DNA of 64,000 nucleotides from Aphelidium insulamus (GCA_036784855.1 JAZDSV010000036.1:28501-92500); one strand, 5' to 3'; shown: positions 1 to 14,674, numbered from the stretch's first letter. The notes: generated from the sequence alone by a model not told the origin. Numbers and translations are program-made.

Positions 1-3000
1 GTCCAGAGCTGGTGCAGCCATACTGGTCGAGTCACTTTCAGTACGGCGCCACTGTTCTGGCACGGCTGGACTCGTCGGTGTCCTCCCAGGCAGACGACGG
101 CACGGACGCCAAATGGATGGCCGCCCTGAACTTTGTGCTGGCCACGATCCGGCTGCCGCTGCCTCAAATGGCTCCGGCATTGGATGATGGGGGCGACTAT
201 CAGTCATTCCTCGCGGCAGTGCGTCAGCCGCCACCGGTAGCCGTGTGCGTGGACAGCTGCATGCCTGCCGCGCTGAGTCGACAGGTGCTGGGGCGCGGGT
301 TGCAGCTGCATGGCAGTCGCGCCATCCAGCAGTGTATTGCCGTGGCACTGCTGGCCGCGCTGGAAAAACTGGCCGCACTGTTGCAAACGGTGCACACCGT
401 CGTTCTGTCGCCTCTTGTTGCCGATGGCGAGCGCTCACATGCGACACTTGAATTGTGGCGGCGGTGGCGTGTGGACGTAGTGACACTGGCCCGGCGCCGG
501 CTGCCCGACTTTCAGATCGTGGTCGCCGCTCTGGCACACATTGACGGCGATTGTGCCGCGCAGACTGAAGAAGCTGTATTGCCGCTGCGGCTCTGCTTGC
601 TGCGCATTATAAGGCGATATGTCGACGTGGATGCGTCCGGTGTGGCGCAGAGCCGGTTTGATTTTGGGCGCCTTTCAAGATGGCTCGCCGTGGGCAAATC
701 ACAGCTGGACGACACGGACGACACGGACACAGATCAAGATGATCTCCAAGACGAGATTGCACGCGCTGTCTTGGACCTGCTGCGAGTGGTGACTGTTGGC
801 TGGATGTCCAAGAGCGCCGTGCGCAGTGGCAGCAGCAACATCGGCAATCTGGTGCACATTGTGCTGGACATGCCTGTGGATTGTGCGCGCCACGGCTCCA
901 TATTGGAGTTGTGTGGCACGGCACTACGCGGCCTGGACCCATTCCGCACCTGTACGCTGGAGGCGTACTCCTGGCTGGATGCTGTGCTCGAAATTGCTTC
1001 AAAACAGTCAATCAGCGATGGTCACAATGCCGTTGCATTGTTGGACCAGTGTCTGGCAGACTGGCGCCGCGCCAGCTGCAGGGCCACAGACACTTTCGCC
1101 GAACGAGTGATCAGCATGCTGCGTGCTTGGCAGTCATCCTCAGATGTGTCGCCCATGCGCCGACTGCTGGCTGATACGGTGCTGTGCCAGTGGCAGAACA
1201 ACCAAGTAACGGACGCTGGCACCATCAGCCTTCCGATGACTCCCCTGGCGGCACTGGCTGTGGACAAGGTTGCACACTGCCGCGATGGAGATGCAAACAA
1301 GCACGCATGGACCCTGCTCATCAACACCGTCGCCACAAAGATGTCTGCAGCGCAGTGTCCCTTTCCAGCGTTGGTTGCTGCTCTCTTTGGCCACACATCT
1401 ACTGACGGTGATGCTGATTCCGAGAATTGCAAAGAAACATTCACCAGCATTCAGTTGGCTGCCAGGCAATTCAACACGCTTCTCAAGATTGTTGACGGTG
1501 GCGACACTGGGAAAACAGTGACAGCAGCAATTAGGAGACAGCTGCAAGCCATCTCTGAAACCGTGGCCAATATCCCTCTCAAAGAGCTGCAATGGTTTCT
1601 TGATGAATCGGTTGCCGCATCCAGGATCGAGTTGGTACATGGCAGCGTGGTCCAACTGAAAAGCTCTAATGCCATGCTGTTATGGGCCCGTATGCTTATA
1701 TCGTGGTCGCTGATGTTTCTCTCGCCGCCGGACAATCAATCGAATGCAGAAGATTGCAACCAGGTCCCGGCTGTGCTTTGCCGGCTGGTGAAGCGCATAT
1801 TAATTGAAGGTCTTCTCGCTGTAGATCATTCAATGGAGGAGATGGCTGCTACGGTGCTGATGCGTTCCCTACCGGACCAGACAATCACTGACTACATGTT
1901 CACCCGAGCTGATCCGCCGTCATCTGCCTTTTGTGAGTTTTTGGTAGAGAATGTGCCCACTCAGGCTCTGGATATTGCTTCCCAGGTCTCATATTACCCT
2001 AACAATGTGTGCATGCTCCCCCACTTGGCCACTACGAGCAAAATAACGCCGACCGAACTGTGGACAAAGGGATTCCGTCAAGCTCTGGTCTGTGCGTCTG
2101 CAAAAGGTTGGCAGATTTGTTTTTACCTGTTTTATCTAACCATTAATGATAGATATGTCGCAACGGCCACTGCAATTAGCCGTAGCGGCTGCCGCTATAT
2201 CGGCGATGCCCAAGTTGCGGGCCCACATGCTGCCCTCTGACCAACAGCGATGGACGGATTTGTTGCACGACATTACCAGCGTCTCGACAAACACTCTTCA
2301 CGAGATCTCCGTTCCTCACTTGTGCACTGTGGTGGAATATTGTGCGGCTACAAAAGACTCTACATTTGATACGTTCTGCATTGCAGCACTGAAGTATCTG
2401 GCTAGCGATGAACTGACAATAACCAACGATATGATACCTTCACTGGCCAGCCTCATGGTCAGACTGGCTGCAATAGAAGAACCTACAGCACAGTGCAAGA
2501 TAATAGTGGACAGGCTGGTCCACGCCGCAATGTCACCAGATGACTACAACGGTGAAACTGTTGGCACAATTATCGACATTATGGTGGCCAACAGAAATCT
2601 TGCGAGCAACGCAAAGGATTTATTTCAGTATTTGTGTTCAGCCCTGTCAAACACCATCAAACTAGTGGCCAAGGACAAGGGCGGAACCGCGATTGATCTG
2701 TCTCACTCCATCACTGAACAGATCCAGCGACTACTACTTACCGTGGATGCTGGTGACGCCTTCAAACAGTGTCCGACAGCAACACTGCAAACGCTGTTTA
2801 TCGCCGCTTTGAAGCATCGACTGGCAGATGGGGTGATCATGCGGCTGATGTCTCATTTGACACACCTGGTCTACACTGAAAACGAGATTGACGCGCCGTT
2901 CCCGCCACACACACTCTTCGATATGATTACTGGCCATTCCAAATTTGGTGAGACGGCAATGCATGGTGAGACCACGGGGTCGCGGGTGTGGCTGATTGCA

Positions 3001-4750
3001 ATGCTGCGCACATGCATCTTGGCTTCTATTCCCGTCAAAGCAGAACAGAACAGCACCCAAGATTTGGTGGCCGTCAGCTTGCTCAAGCCATCGGTGCTGC
3101 AGCTGCTTGTGAACCTTTTCCGTGGCACTCGGAGTGTATGCGATGATATTATAATATCGTGCCTATGGCTCATGGAGCGATTTGCCTCGCTCTCGGTTCA
3201 CCGGTCGCTATTTGACGAATGGCCTGCGACGACGATGAAGCAGCCTGATGCCGCCGATGATGACGGCAAAGAACAACAGAGCAAAAAGATTGGCATCGCG
3301 GCGCTGCTCGAAGCCACCGATCCAAAAAGCATCATGGCCACTATTCTGGAGTTTGATCATACTGCCCCGCTGGAGCCTGCGCCCGTCAATAGGTCGTCGA
3401 TGCAGCTATTCACACGGATGTTTCCACCGCCAGACAGCGACCGCGAGACCCAGCAAACTGCATGCAATCAAACATTCTGGCTCATGATAACCGCATGGGC
3501 CGTGGAACAATGTGTTCCATCGTCATCAGCAGCGGAGACTCCTGTTATGGACGATACTGCCCATGATGAAAGCGCACCCGCCGCCGCAGACGACTTTGAT
3601 CTGGGCCGGCTGTTTGAGATGAATTGTATGGGACTGGCGGTGGCGGCGTTGAGTAGCAGAGATGTGCACACACGGCAGCTGGCCATACGAATACTGGATC
3701 GAGTGCTGGCCGCGTTTGACCGGGTCAATGTGCTGAAACCGCTGCAAGAACCAACAGACAATGATTACTCTAGCAATTATGATGCATCCACAGAGAATTA
3801 TGACAACGTGGCCGCCCCGGCGTCGACAAGAGCAGCCGTGAACAGTGTCAAGGAGAAGCGGCAGATATTTGTGCTGTTGAATGCCCTTCGCAATTCCATG
3901 GAGCCGGAAATGGAGTCGGATTCTGTGCCATCACGACTTCCGTCCATAATCACGCTGTTTGTGGCGCAGGCACTTGTCATCATGAGCCGTCCAGAGCATG
4001 AAATGTACCCGGCCATCAACAAGTAAGTAGTAAATGCTAGTATAGTAGTAAATGGTGATAATCGATATATATTATAGATTCCTGTTGCAACGGCCTCATC
4101 TGGACATCACCGATGTGCCCATGTTCTACACGACGTTTCACGGCTCAGACCTGCAGCTGTGGCGCCGGGAGCGCACGTGGATCCTGCGGCTGATCAAGTA
4201 CGGGTTCAAGGACGAGCTGGACTGGCAGCTGCTGAAGAGGCGTCACGTGATTGAACTGCTCATGACACAGCTGCTGCTGGACAATGGAGGGGCAGCCAAA
4301 GCATCGGCAAATATTGCAGAAGACGGCGACCAGCAGCATCAGAAGCAACCGGCAACTGGCGGCGCAATAAGTGGCAGCAGTTCATTGTTGGTGATGGAGG
4401 CACTGGAACATGGAATCAGCACACTGTCCAAGCAGGGCAGAGTGCAAGTACTTCGCGACATACAGCGCACCACCTGTCTGTCGGCATTTCTTCGCCAGTT
4501 CATCATTGCCGGAGATGCCACTGGTGCAAATGGTAGTCAACGAGATGCAGCAACACTGGCCCAGAAGATCGTGGACGCATTCAATAGCCTGCCGCCATGG
4601 CAAAAAAGCGTCGAGAAGGAAAACGACCAGGAAAGCAGCGATGATGCCAACAGTGACCAGGATGTCTATGATGGCGAGAGCGACACAACCAGCGACATGT
4701 CAAGCGACACCGACACCGACAGCAACGACAGTGACGCCAAGTCGGAATAG
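1..4750 (+). CDS. URB1: URB1/Npa1-like nucleolar pre-ribosomal-associated protein, C-terminal part (5' end outside window)
   Basis: Large helical-repeat protein that acts in early 60S ribosomal subunit assembly in the nucleolus. The window opens inside an exon. Three exons fit in frame: 3-2106, 2153-4022 and 4078-4750, with introns of 46 and 55 nt; the first has TATCTAAC before its AG. The call rests on the last exon, which begins FLLQRPHLDITDVPMFYTTF and continues with an RRERTWILRLIKYG-like stretch, matching the conserved C-terminal region of URB1/Npa1. The upstream 1,300 residues are leucine-rich helical sequence, as expected for this family. The tail is acidic and rich in Asp/Ser (residues coded at about 4620-4740), typical of a nucleolar protein. 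The next gene lies on the opposite strand 54 bp away, so the two are convergent. The family is secure; the missing N-terminus cannot be judged. Confidence 0.88.
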
Positions 4751-4803
4751 AGAGATTCTCAGACACAGATTATATATGCAAGAACATTTATAATATCCGT
4801 GTG

Positions 4804-5728
4804 TCAACTAACCATCACCTGCAGTATGAATGGCGATGCCGTGGTGGACTGTCGGGGAGTGGCGGCACCCCGCATCGCCTCCTCAACAGTCACCGCGTCC
4901 GCCAGTAGCCGCCCCAGACACATTACCCGTAATCGACTACTGGCACTGATGCCGGCACTCTTCATGTCGCGTAGCCTGTCTGTCAATTGCCGTATTGTGG
5001 TGTTGGCGGCCACAATGTTGTCGAGCCGTATGTCTTGGCCAGTGCTGGACAGTCGCAGCACCACAGATATAGTGTTGTTGGTGTCAGATGTAGGGGAGAC
5101 AGTTGACGGTGTAGTGGTGTCTGCCACGGGTGTGAATGGTGCCGGCTGCTTGCTGTCCTTTGTGGGGCGCTTCCCCTCCGTTGTCGACTCCATTGGCGTA
5201 CTACTATCAAGTGCACTGGCAGCACCGCCCAGACAGTAGGCGGGAATCACGTAACGGCTGCCCAGCTCGTCGTAGACACCGTCTTGTAGGCGGCCGGTCG
5301 GCACCGATATTCCCGCCGAGTCAATAATCACTTGTGCCAGCGCGTCATCCTCGGCCTCACACACGGCCTTTAGCGCCTGCCATATCTCGGCGCGGCCCTG
5401 TTTAATCAGACTAGTACATAGTCAACGGGTGTGGAATATATGCACGAAGATATACACACATATACGGATATCACATGTGCCATACATCATATTTGGGCGC
5501 CGTGTCCCAGAAGGCCGCACGCTTGACTGGCAGCTGGTCGGCATCGCTGACGGCGGCACGCACGGCATCCAGATCGGCGGCTGTGAGGTGGCGCTGCAGG
5601 GGCCTGTTGCCAGTCTGTTCCAGCTGGTAGGCGGCATGAGAGGCGGACGGGGATGAGGCGGTACCGGCACCGGCACCGGCAGAGGTTCGGCGGCGCGGCG
5701 GTTGGCCGTGTGACAGACAAGCGCCCAT
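4804..5728 (-). CDS. UBTD: UBTD1/2-like ubiquitin domain-containing protein (DC-UbP family)
   Basis: Probable cytosolic adaptor with a conserved N-domain and a C-terminal ubiquitin-like fold; in animals the family binds E2/E3 ubiquitin enzymes. Two exons, 5728-5486 and 5397-4804, join in phase 0 to give 278 residues, somewhat longer than human UBTD1. Exon 1 starts MGACLSHG (Gly2 and Cys4 could be acylated) and ends with the hallmark FWDTAPKYD. Exon 2 opens GRAEIWQALKA, the expected continuation, and carries YVIPAYCL and then a ubiquitin-like segment of about 80 residues (VVLRLSSTGQDIRLD to RVMCLGRLLAD). A Ser/Thr/Pro-rich linker separates the two domains. The intron is 88 nt and contains a polypyrimidine/AACAG end. 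The family match is strong; no regulatory signal was seen. Confidence 0.87.
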
Positions 5729-6024
5729 CGCGAACGGGTTTTCACTTTGGAGGGAGTGTCACAACCAATTCAGTAGTATTCAATGAACCTCCTTCAGAGT
5801 GTGATGTATAAATTCCATCACATCACGAGGCAAGTATACTATGCCTCATTGAACATTTCGACGTACAATAGCTTTGACAATGTCATGAATGGGTTGAAGT
5901 TCATAGTCTCCTGTGCATAGTCTCCTGTTTGATGGCGTCAAATTTGGCAGCAATTTGAACACCTGATGTATCCATAGGGACGATACGTAAAAAACACGGT
6001 GTACCTCCAGTCTGGTTTATTTAA
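5729..6024. other. Intergenic, no gene seen
   Basis: About 300 bases between the UBTD start and the peptidase relic. It holds no convincing reading frame on either strand. It is presumably the UBTD promoter region plus decayed flank of the M13 relic; no clear motif was found. Confidence 0.5.
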
Positions 6025-6567
6025 GACAGCATATTTTGTGGCACACGACCTGCCGGTGATGCAATATGCTGATGCCTAGGGACCAATATTGGTGCGGCTA
6101 TAATTGAAGGATTTTTGGCTCCGTATCTACTGAATACTCGCGATTTCGATGCCGATAAATGGGATCGCTCAAAGTATGACGAGATGACAAAGTGCTTTGC
6201 CGATGAATTCGTTGTTCCTCCATCAGCACATGTGGATGGAGCAGCTGTTGTTGACCTGGCAATCACTGACAGTGCCAAACTCCAGATAGTGTGGGACGCT
6301 TGGAAGAGCACAGTTGCCAACGTGAATTTGGTAACTCTTCGAGGCTTGTCAAATTACACTCAAGAACAACTGTTCTTTATTCGCTATGGACAGGCCTGGT
6401 GCGAAAAGTCAACCGAAGCATTCAACTTGGGCTATCTTGAGTACAATAATGTGCCACCAAACCTTCGAGTGAATGGCGCAGTCATATTTAATTCCGAGTT
6501 TGCACAAGCATTCAATTGCAAGGCGAATTCGCCAATGCACCCGTCAAAGAAGTGCAAAGCGTTCTAA
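6025..6567 (+). pseudogene. M13 (neprilysin/ECE-type) metallopeptidase, degenerate C-terminal fragment
   Basis: The C-terminal 150 residues match the end of M13 zinc peptidases. The landmarks are QLFFIRYGQAWCEK, PPNLRVNGAVIFNSEFAQAF and the terminal CxxF/W-type end KKCKAF (family: NPxKKCxxW). In the region where the zinc motif HExxH should stand the frame reads GAAIIEGF, so both histidines and the catalytic Glu context are gone. The second zinc-ligand motif (ExxAD in the family) reads DLAIT. A TGA at 6070-6072 interrupts the frame just upstream, inside sequence that still resembles the PAG-containing strand before HExxH. There is no upstream exon for the remaining roughly 500 residues. It is therefore a truncated, catalytically dead relic, possibly left by a gene duplication. 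Alternatively it could be the last exon of a pseudo-enzyme whose other exons I failed to find. Confidence 0.75.
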
Positions 6568-6674
6568 AGTCTAAGCGCTGATGGAACCACAAATATAGAA
6601 TTCTCGAATAATTAGTTAGTAAAATGAATGAAACACATTTGAAATTCTGGATGGACTTATACAGTATATATTTA

Positions 6675-8820
6675 TCATCCAATGCTGTACACAGCCAACT
6701 GCAATGGCCGAGTGTTCTGGTGGAGCGACAATGCTGCCACCAGGTCACCTAATTCGTCCAGGCCAACGTTCACTACGGGAAGCTGCCACAAATAGCGATT
6801 CTGCGATGGCGGGCATGTTTCAATGCTTTTCAGTTGGCGGTTGCTTTTCAGCAACGTCTCCATGGTCTGCGTCTCCATCCATCGCGGCATCACAAGCAGA
6901 CTACGAGTATATCGAATCTGGTCCGTATCCAAGTGGAACAACAGACTGCTTGTCGACTTGGCTGTGCCGCCGGATACCTTGCTTGTCAAGTGGTGCACAA
7001 CCTCGGAAACATTCAGGCCAACCATGTCATGCACGTGAACGCTGTTGCCATTTGAGACGTTTGCTGGCAGCCGCATGAATGACAGCGGCGCAGTGTACAT
7101 CTTCCACAGGTAGATGTCAGTATGTAAGCTGAATTGGCGACTCTGCGGTTCACTTGAATGACTGCCATCCGGATAGCATTCGAGTGTCTGTGGTATGCCA
7201 TCGGCCACAGAATCCGCCACTTCTTGACAGCTTGACGGATGGATATGCAGACTCAAAGTATCGCTGCCGCTGTCACCGCCCATCCAAATCAGGCATGGCA
7301 CAACGCCCGCCTGATGTAGGAAGCCATAAAACACCGTTAGAACAATGTTGAAAACAGTTGCGGCTGCAAGAAACTTTCTTGACGGTGACCAACTGCTCTT
7401 GGAGATGCTGGCTTTGTATGGTTTGTCTTTCGTGCCACTTGCCGTAGCCATTAGCCACAACGTGAGGGAGACACTGAGTGGCAGCAGGAACCGTGGCTCT
7501 TGGTGCGGTACGGCACTTAGTACTGCTACTCCACTGATGCATGACCACGCCGCAGCCGTGGCCAGCCGTCGGTGAAACCTTGATAGCATTGACCTGTTCA
7601 TTCCCGTATTTTTAAGTGTATAGCATACCGCCAGTACGGCGCACAGCTGCGGCAAGAATAGCAGCGGAGCATTCACCAGTATATGGGTCCAGCGAGGGTG
7701 CAGTCCATGCACCGCCAGATTGTCTGCCTGCATATTGTACGCCACATTGTTCCACGGCGTGAGTGTCACGGCGCCATAGTACGCCGAGTCTACCGCCAAG
7801 CCAGCGGCCACGACAACAGCGGCTCCCAGCAGGAATGGCAATACAGTTCGCAGTAGTAGAAATCTCATGGCAGATACCAGACTGCCGCCAGCATCTCGCA
7901 GATGCCACATCCACGCGCAGACAATCAGCGGGGCGGCAAATGCAGGGAATGTGATGCGCACAAAGCAGCCAAACGCGCAAACGACGCCCACTGTCAACCA
8001 CCTCGAACGTGACAGCACCGACCGCGATGTGAACAGCAGCCAGTAGAGCAGTGCCAGTACCACCGTCTCGGCCATGTTGGACAGCGGGCGTACCATGTAT
8101 GCCAGCACCGGATGGCTGATGGCAAACAGAAACAGTGGCCACGATGGGAATGTGTGTTGTGCCGGTGACTGAAGCGCTGATGCGGAGACCTGTTGATGCA
8201 CCGGCAAAGATACATTGGCAGCCTGTCGACGTCGCGGTCGAGTGCCCGCCAAATAATGTTGTTCGAGTGCGGCGTGGTCGTCTTCATCAACACCCTTTGC
8301 AGCAGTACCTTGACCATCGCGCCCAGACATTGTCTGCAGTGCGGTCCAGACCTGAAGAAGCGATGCGTCCACGACGAGCGACCAGCAAAACACGGCCAGG
8401 CGCACCGCATAAAACTGTGCCCAGCCTGTTGAAATGGTGGGTTAGAGACACACATAGTTATAATACTAAATACATTATCACCCATACATACCACCAAACT
8501 GATGCCAGCGCGTCAGGAGCGATACCAAGGCCATCGGGACGCCGTAAAACGCAAAGAGAGGCAGGACAGAGCGCGCCGGTCTATCCGATGTAAACTCCCA
8601 CGGCGCCTCATGCTGCCACCCGTTCCACTCGGCTGCCGACATGACAGCACGTGTGAGCGCGAAGTGGACACAGCTGTAATACACGCGCGTGCCTACCGAG
8701 TAATACGTCAACCGACTGCATCCACTCGTCCGGATGGATGTAGGCAGTGCCCAACAGAGCGCATGCCAGACGGGCCGCCACTGCCCACGAATACCACGGT
8801 GGCCTATTTATATTGTCCAT
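6675..8820 (-). CDS. SMP3: GPI mannosyltransferase IV, SMP3/PIG-Z-like
   Basis: Multi-pass ER membrane enzyme that adds the fourth mannose to GPI anchor precursors using dolichol-phosphate mannose. Three exons join in frame: 8820-8697, 8632-8492 and 8425-6675, giving 671 residues. Residues 28-33 hold YIHPDE, the lumenal HPDE-type motif of this glycosyltransferase class. After the first intron comes APWEF...RSVLPLFAFYG, matching the conserved WEF and RS(V/F) stretch of the GT22 family. Many hydrophobic segments follow. Introns are 64 and 66 nt. The first intron was placed by homology: reading through it changes frame. Only 36 bp separate the start codon from a repeat-bracketed segment that may have inserted into its promoter. 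A probable GPI-anchored protein is coded at 27.0 kb in the same window. PIG-B is the main alternative within the family. Confidence 0.85.
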
Positions 8821-8856
8821 TGTGGCATTCAGTGTGGTTCAATCAGAGCAGTCAAC

Positions 8857-9453
8857 GTGCAAGTGAACTTAAGTTAAATTGGGGGTTTATTATAGAAAAA
8901 AGGACCGGAAAATGGAACGTCATGCTCGCAGGAATCGAACTTGAAAGGGAAACACACTTACTGGCACCCCCGACGGCGGCAATACCAACAGTTTGCACTG
9001 TTGGCGGGTAGGAGGGTTTTTGAAAATAACCGGCATCCTTGTCCACAGGGGACAAGTAAGCATTGCGGGTTGAATGTGGTGTTTTGGGCGTGTTCGCTTT
9101 CTGTTTGGTCCATGCGCGCAAGACAATGTTGACCAAGTTGCGCAAGTCCTTGTGGCTTGTCGAATTTGAGTCGTGGTGCCAGTCATTCGTGGCATAAAAT
9201 TCTGTAGTAGGCAACCCAGCGACCATGCCATGAGTGTGAGCTTTGGTGGGCTGCCAGGTGACGAAGTAGAGAATTGCTTCGGGAACCGAGGCCGGAGTCG
9301 TTGCAGAGGGTCAATTGTCGTGAGTTGGGATCTTGGGACATCTTGCCACCGCACGTGTGCCGGTGGCCAAGATGGGCGAGGAGGTGTCGCTTTTTGCGCA
9401 AAATTTTTTCAATTTTTTTTTCTCTAGACAAGTGAACTTGTGCAAGTGAACTT
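8857..9453. repeat. Anonymous 570-bp segment bracketed by 14-bp direct repeats
   Basis: GTGCAAGTGAACTT occurs at 8857-8870 and again, identical, at 9440-9453. A shorter copy (CAAGTGAACTTG) overlaps the right one at 9429-9440. Between them the minus strand has overlapping open frames of up to 144 codons that I do not recognise, AATAAA on the minus strand near 8886-8891, and a T-rich run at 9403-9421. Such terminal repeats could be target-site duplications of an inserted retrocopy. No known domain was seen, so no gene is called. Confidence 0.4.
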
Positions 9454-9852
9454 GATTATTGCAGCTAGCTTATCTAACAGTGCCTGCCTCACTTAACCGT
9501 ACGCCTAGCAAGTGTAGCATCTATGTACTGGAGCTGCCATGGTGGCGGTTGGCTATTTCATAATTTAGCTCACTCTGCAAAAGGAATAACGAGATGTCCC
9601 ATATCAGTCGATATATAGTTAGTTGCCTTTCTTGCTTGATGGCCGACTCTTGTTCCTACATATATGGGTTTTTATCCTGTTGGTAGTTGTCGTGGCAATT
9701 ATGTTGTCCAATCGGGTGACATATACAGTGTTTGCTAATGATTTCATGTGACACGATAAAATAGAGTCGCTACCACCTTAACGGCATTCTAAAGGAGTTT
9801 CAGCACCATCTTGCATCTTCAGCACCTACGAGGTAAATATGTTACCAGTCAG
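9454..9852. other. Intergenic, no gene seen
   Basis: About 400 bases with no supported reading frame. It contains AT-rich stretches and leads into the CCAAT-box cluster in front of the ankyrin gene at 10.0 kb. Confidence 0.5.
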
Positions 9853-9912
9853 CCAATCAAAGCGTCCGAACATTTATCAACCAGCCAATCATGTGGGCGA
9901 AATGTAGCCAAT
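9853..9912 (+). promoter_or_regulatory. Cluster of three CCAAT boxes
   Basis: CCAATCA at 9853-9859 and 9885-9891, and CCAAT at 9908-9912, all on the coding strand 92-151 bp before the ATG at 10004. The same element precedes the other ankyrin genes and two array genes, which suggests binding of an NF-Y/HAP-type factor (inference). Confidence 0.5.
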
Positions 9913-10003
9913 GATTATCGGTGCGAGAGTTCAAGGGGTTCTTCGCTGTATTGCAAGCGATTAATTTTTCGCCATATTTATCGAGTTATCAGTGTGTGCC
10001 CAA

Positions 10004-11056
10004 ATGCGTAGTCGACATGGCTATACTGTTGTTGTTGCACTGATTGTCTCGCTACTCAATACGGTGGCCAATGCTGTCCCAATGGGACTGTCCGACAGTT
10101 CAGTGCCAGACGATTCCTTGGAGTATGCAGCCCGCACTGACTACTCTGATTCGTTGCCAGCTCGTGTTCCCGACGGCACTGTATCCAATGTTGAAAAGTT
10201 TGCACTTTATACGGAAGCAGAACAAAATTTCCTAGATCGCGTGAAAAAACATATCCAAGGTGGCGCCGATGGCAATCTGGTCTCTAAATCTGACCGCAGG
10301 ACGGCCTTGCAAAAGGCGGCCAGACGCAATTATTACAACGTTGCAAGTTATCTGTTGGACCACGGGGCTTCGGTGAACACAGTTGGCGGCCGTTTGGGGC
10401 TTACGCCTCTCCATGAAGCCGCAATAGCCGGCCACGTGGCTATGGTCCGCCTATTGCTGCGCCATGGTGCCCATGTGGATGCGTTGTCAGTAGTTCAGAG
10501 GGTAACTGCGCTATATCTCGCCGCATTATTCGGCCATGTAGAGGTTGTGAAAGAACTAATCAAGGAGGGCGCCAGTGTCATGTTGGCAGATCGCTTGGGG
10601 AAAACGCCCTTGATTGCTGCGGCTGGAAGCGGGAACGCTGAGATAGTGGCGGCAATCCTACAGCAAATGCGCACACTACACAACACCGAAAACGCGCTAG
10701 TGCGCAAAGTGGCTACAGGCTATGGCAGCGCAGCCAACACTCATCCAATTGATGCCGCCAATTTTTATAAAGAGACGGCGTTGCAAATGGCAGCAAAAAT
10801 GAAGCGTGTCAATATCATGGCACTGCTGCTGGCCTACGGTGCCTCGACAGAGCTGCTGGATGGAGACGTCCGCACCGCCAGGAGTTATGTTGATGAGGAG
10901 CTGTGGTCGACGGCAGTTGCGGATAGTTTATTACTACCTGCTGCAGTCAATGTGGCATACAGGCTAGAAAGCACTGCGATGCACAGTGTAGCAGCATGGA
11001 ATACCGATTTGAACACGGACAAAGCTCTGCACAGCCAGGCATCCTTGTGGATGTAA
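10004..11056 (+). CDS. Secreted ankyrin-repeat protein
   Basis: 350 residues from ATG 10004. This start was preferred because it opens directly on a signal peptide: a basic RSRH start, then VVVALIVSLLNTVANA, with likely cleavage before VP. The mature part carries about five ankyrin repeats between residues 80 and 290; the clearest are GLTPLHEAAIAGHVAMVRLL and TALYLAALFGHVEVVKEL. Ankyrin repeats bind other proteins; on a secreted protein they would act outside the cell, on the surface or in a host. No transmembrane segment or catalytic domain is visible. The gene has no intron. It differs from the other three ankyrin genes here, which share a long helical N-region. The partner is unknown. Confidence 0.8.
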   Translation: MRSRHGYTVVVALIVSLLNTVANAVPMGLSDSSVPDDSLEYAARTDYSDSLPARVPDGTVSNVEKFALYTEAEQNFLDRVKKHIQGGADGNLVSKSDRRTALQKAARRNYYNVASYLLDHGASVNTVGGRLGLTPLHEAAIAGHVAMVRLLLRHGAHVDALSVVQRVTALYLAALFGHVEVVKELIKEGASVMLADRLGKTPLIAAAGSGNAEIVAAILQQMRTLHNTENALVRKVATGYGSAANTHPIDAANFYKETALQMAAKMKRVNIMALLLAYGASTELLDGDVRTARSYVDEELWSTAVADSLLLPAAVNVAYRLESTAMHSVAAWNTDLNTDKALHSQASLWM

Positions 11057-11198
11057 TGGCAAGGGCGCCTAGGATGAGGCTTGAAGTTCTGCTTGAACCG
11101 GTACAGAAAAAAATATATAGAAATCTATAAATGAGTTTGCTTTAACCTGCTTTATTGGAGCGCAACTAGACTCCGCCAGAACTTCAATTGTCTGGCAC

Positions 11199-11757
11199 TT
11201 AGCCGCGGGTGAACTTGCCCCAAATGTGCAACAGGAACACGGATGCGATAAACATCAGGCTGAACACCAGCACGGTGACGGGGTCCCTGCGTTCATTCCA
11301 TTAAATGCCATGATAGCCGCAAGTATAGTAGGTGCACATAGTCACACAGCTTAAACAGAGTAGTAGGCGCACATGAAAACATATATACTATACTCCAACT
11401 ATACACATACACTTTCAGGCCGGGCGAGTCATCGGTGTACATGCGCATCATGGTGGAAGTGCTGCCGCCAGAGCGACGAGCCACCGCGGGGGAGTTGCTG
11501 CTCTGCTGCGAGCCACGCTTGCGCCTATACACACACACACAGATGCAATGGTCAGCGTGGTGTATATATATATGTATATACAGTATTGTGGGGGGACGCA
11601 CAGGGCGGCATTGCGAGCGGCGGCGGCGGCGGCCAGTGCGGCTGGTGTCTTGGCCACTGCAGCCTGCGATGATGACGAGTCACCTGCCTGCAGTGGGTGG
11701 TGCGGGTTAGCAGGAGTGCGTACAAGGCGGCGATACACAACGCTGAATACTTGCCAT
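11199..11757 (-). CDS. SEC61B: Sec61 translocon beta subunit
   Basis: Small tail-anchored subunit of the ER protein-conducting channel. It is split into four tiny exons: 11757-11737, 11687-11602, 11524-11411 and 11286-11199. They join perfectly in frame to 102 residues, the usual length. The cytosolic part is Ala/Ser-rich and basic, followed by the hallmark [11 protein letters not shown] and a C-terminal membrane helix ending [16 protein letters not shown], nearly identical to the animal and fungal protein. Introns are 49-124 nt; the first has a TGCTAAC branch-type sequence. Exon 1 (seven codons) was placed by splice logic and is the least certain part. The last intron start GTATGT restores the SPGLKV-to-membrane join seen in homologues. 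Confidence 0.92.
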
Positions 11758-14441
<2,684 letters not shown>

Positions 14442-14633
14442 ACGAACGTCGTACTCAATAGATGAACTAGAACTTTGCCTCATGTACATATATTGGGGCA
14501 TCGGTCTTACACTGTCCAAGAGTATCTGGACAGTTCAACTATAACACACAGCCGCTGCAATGTGACCACTGACCGTTGTACAGTGCCAACGAGGAAAATT
14601 AAAGCGCCGTATTTGACCCCACAGGATATATGA

Positions 14634-14674
14634 CCAATCCCAGCACGCGACTTGATATCTTTAGCGGCCAATCA
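14634..14674 (+). promoter_or_regulatory. CCAAT boxes before secreted ankyrin gene
   Basis: CCAATC at 14634 and GGCCAATCATG around 14668-14674 lie 55-95 bp before the ATG at 14729. This matches the position and sequence of the element before the other ankyrin genes. Confidence 0.5.

Noticed and set aside
8920-8945. tRNA-like box B on the minus strand (GTTCGATTCCTGC)
   Set aside because: No matching box A at the right distance and no cloverleaf; likely chance.
8852-9226. A 124-codon minus-strand gene
   Set aside because: Overlapping frames of similar length exist, no family is recognisable, and it lies inside the repeat-bracketed segment; left as an anonymous region.
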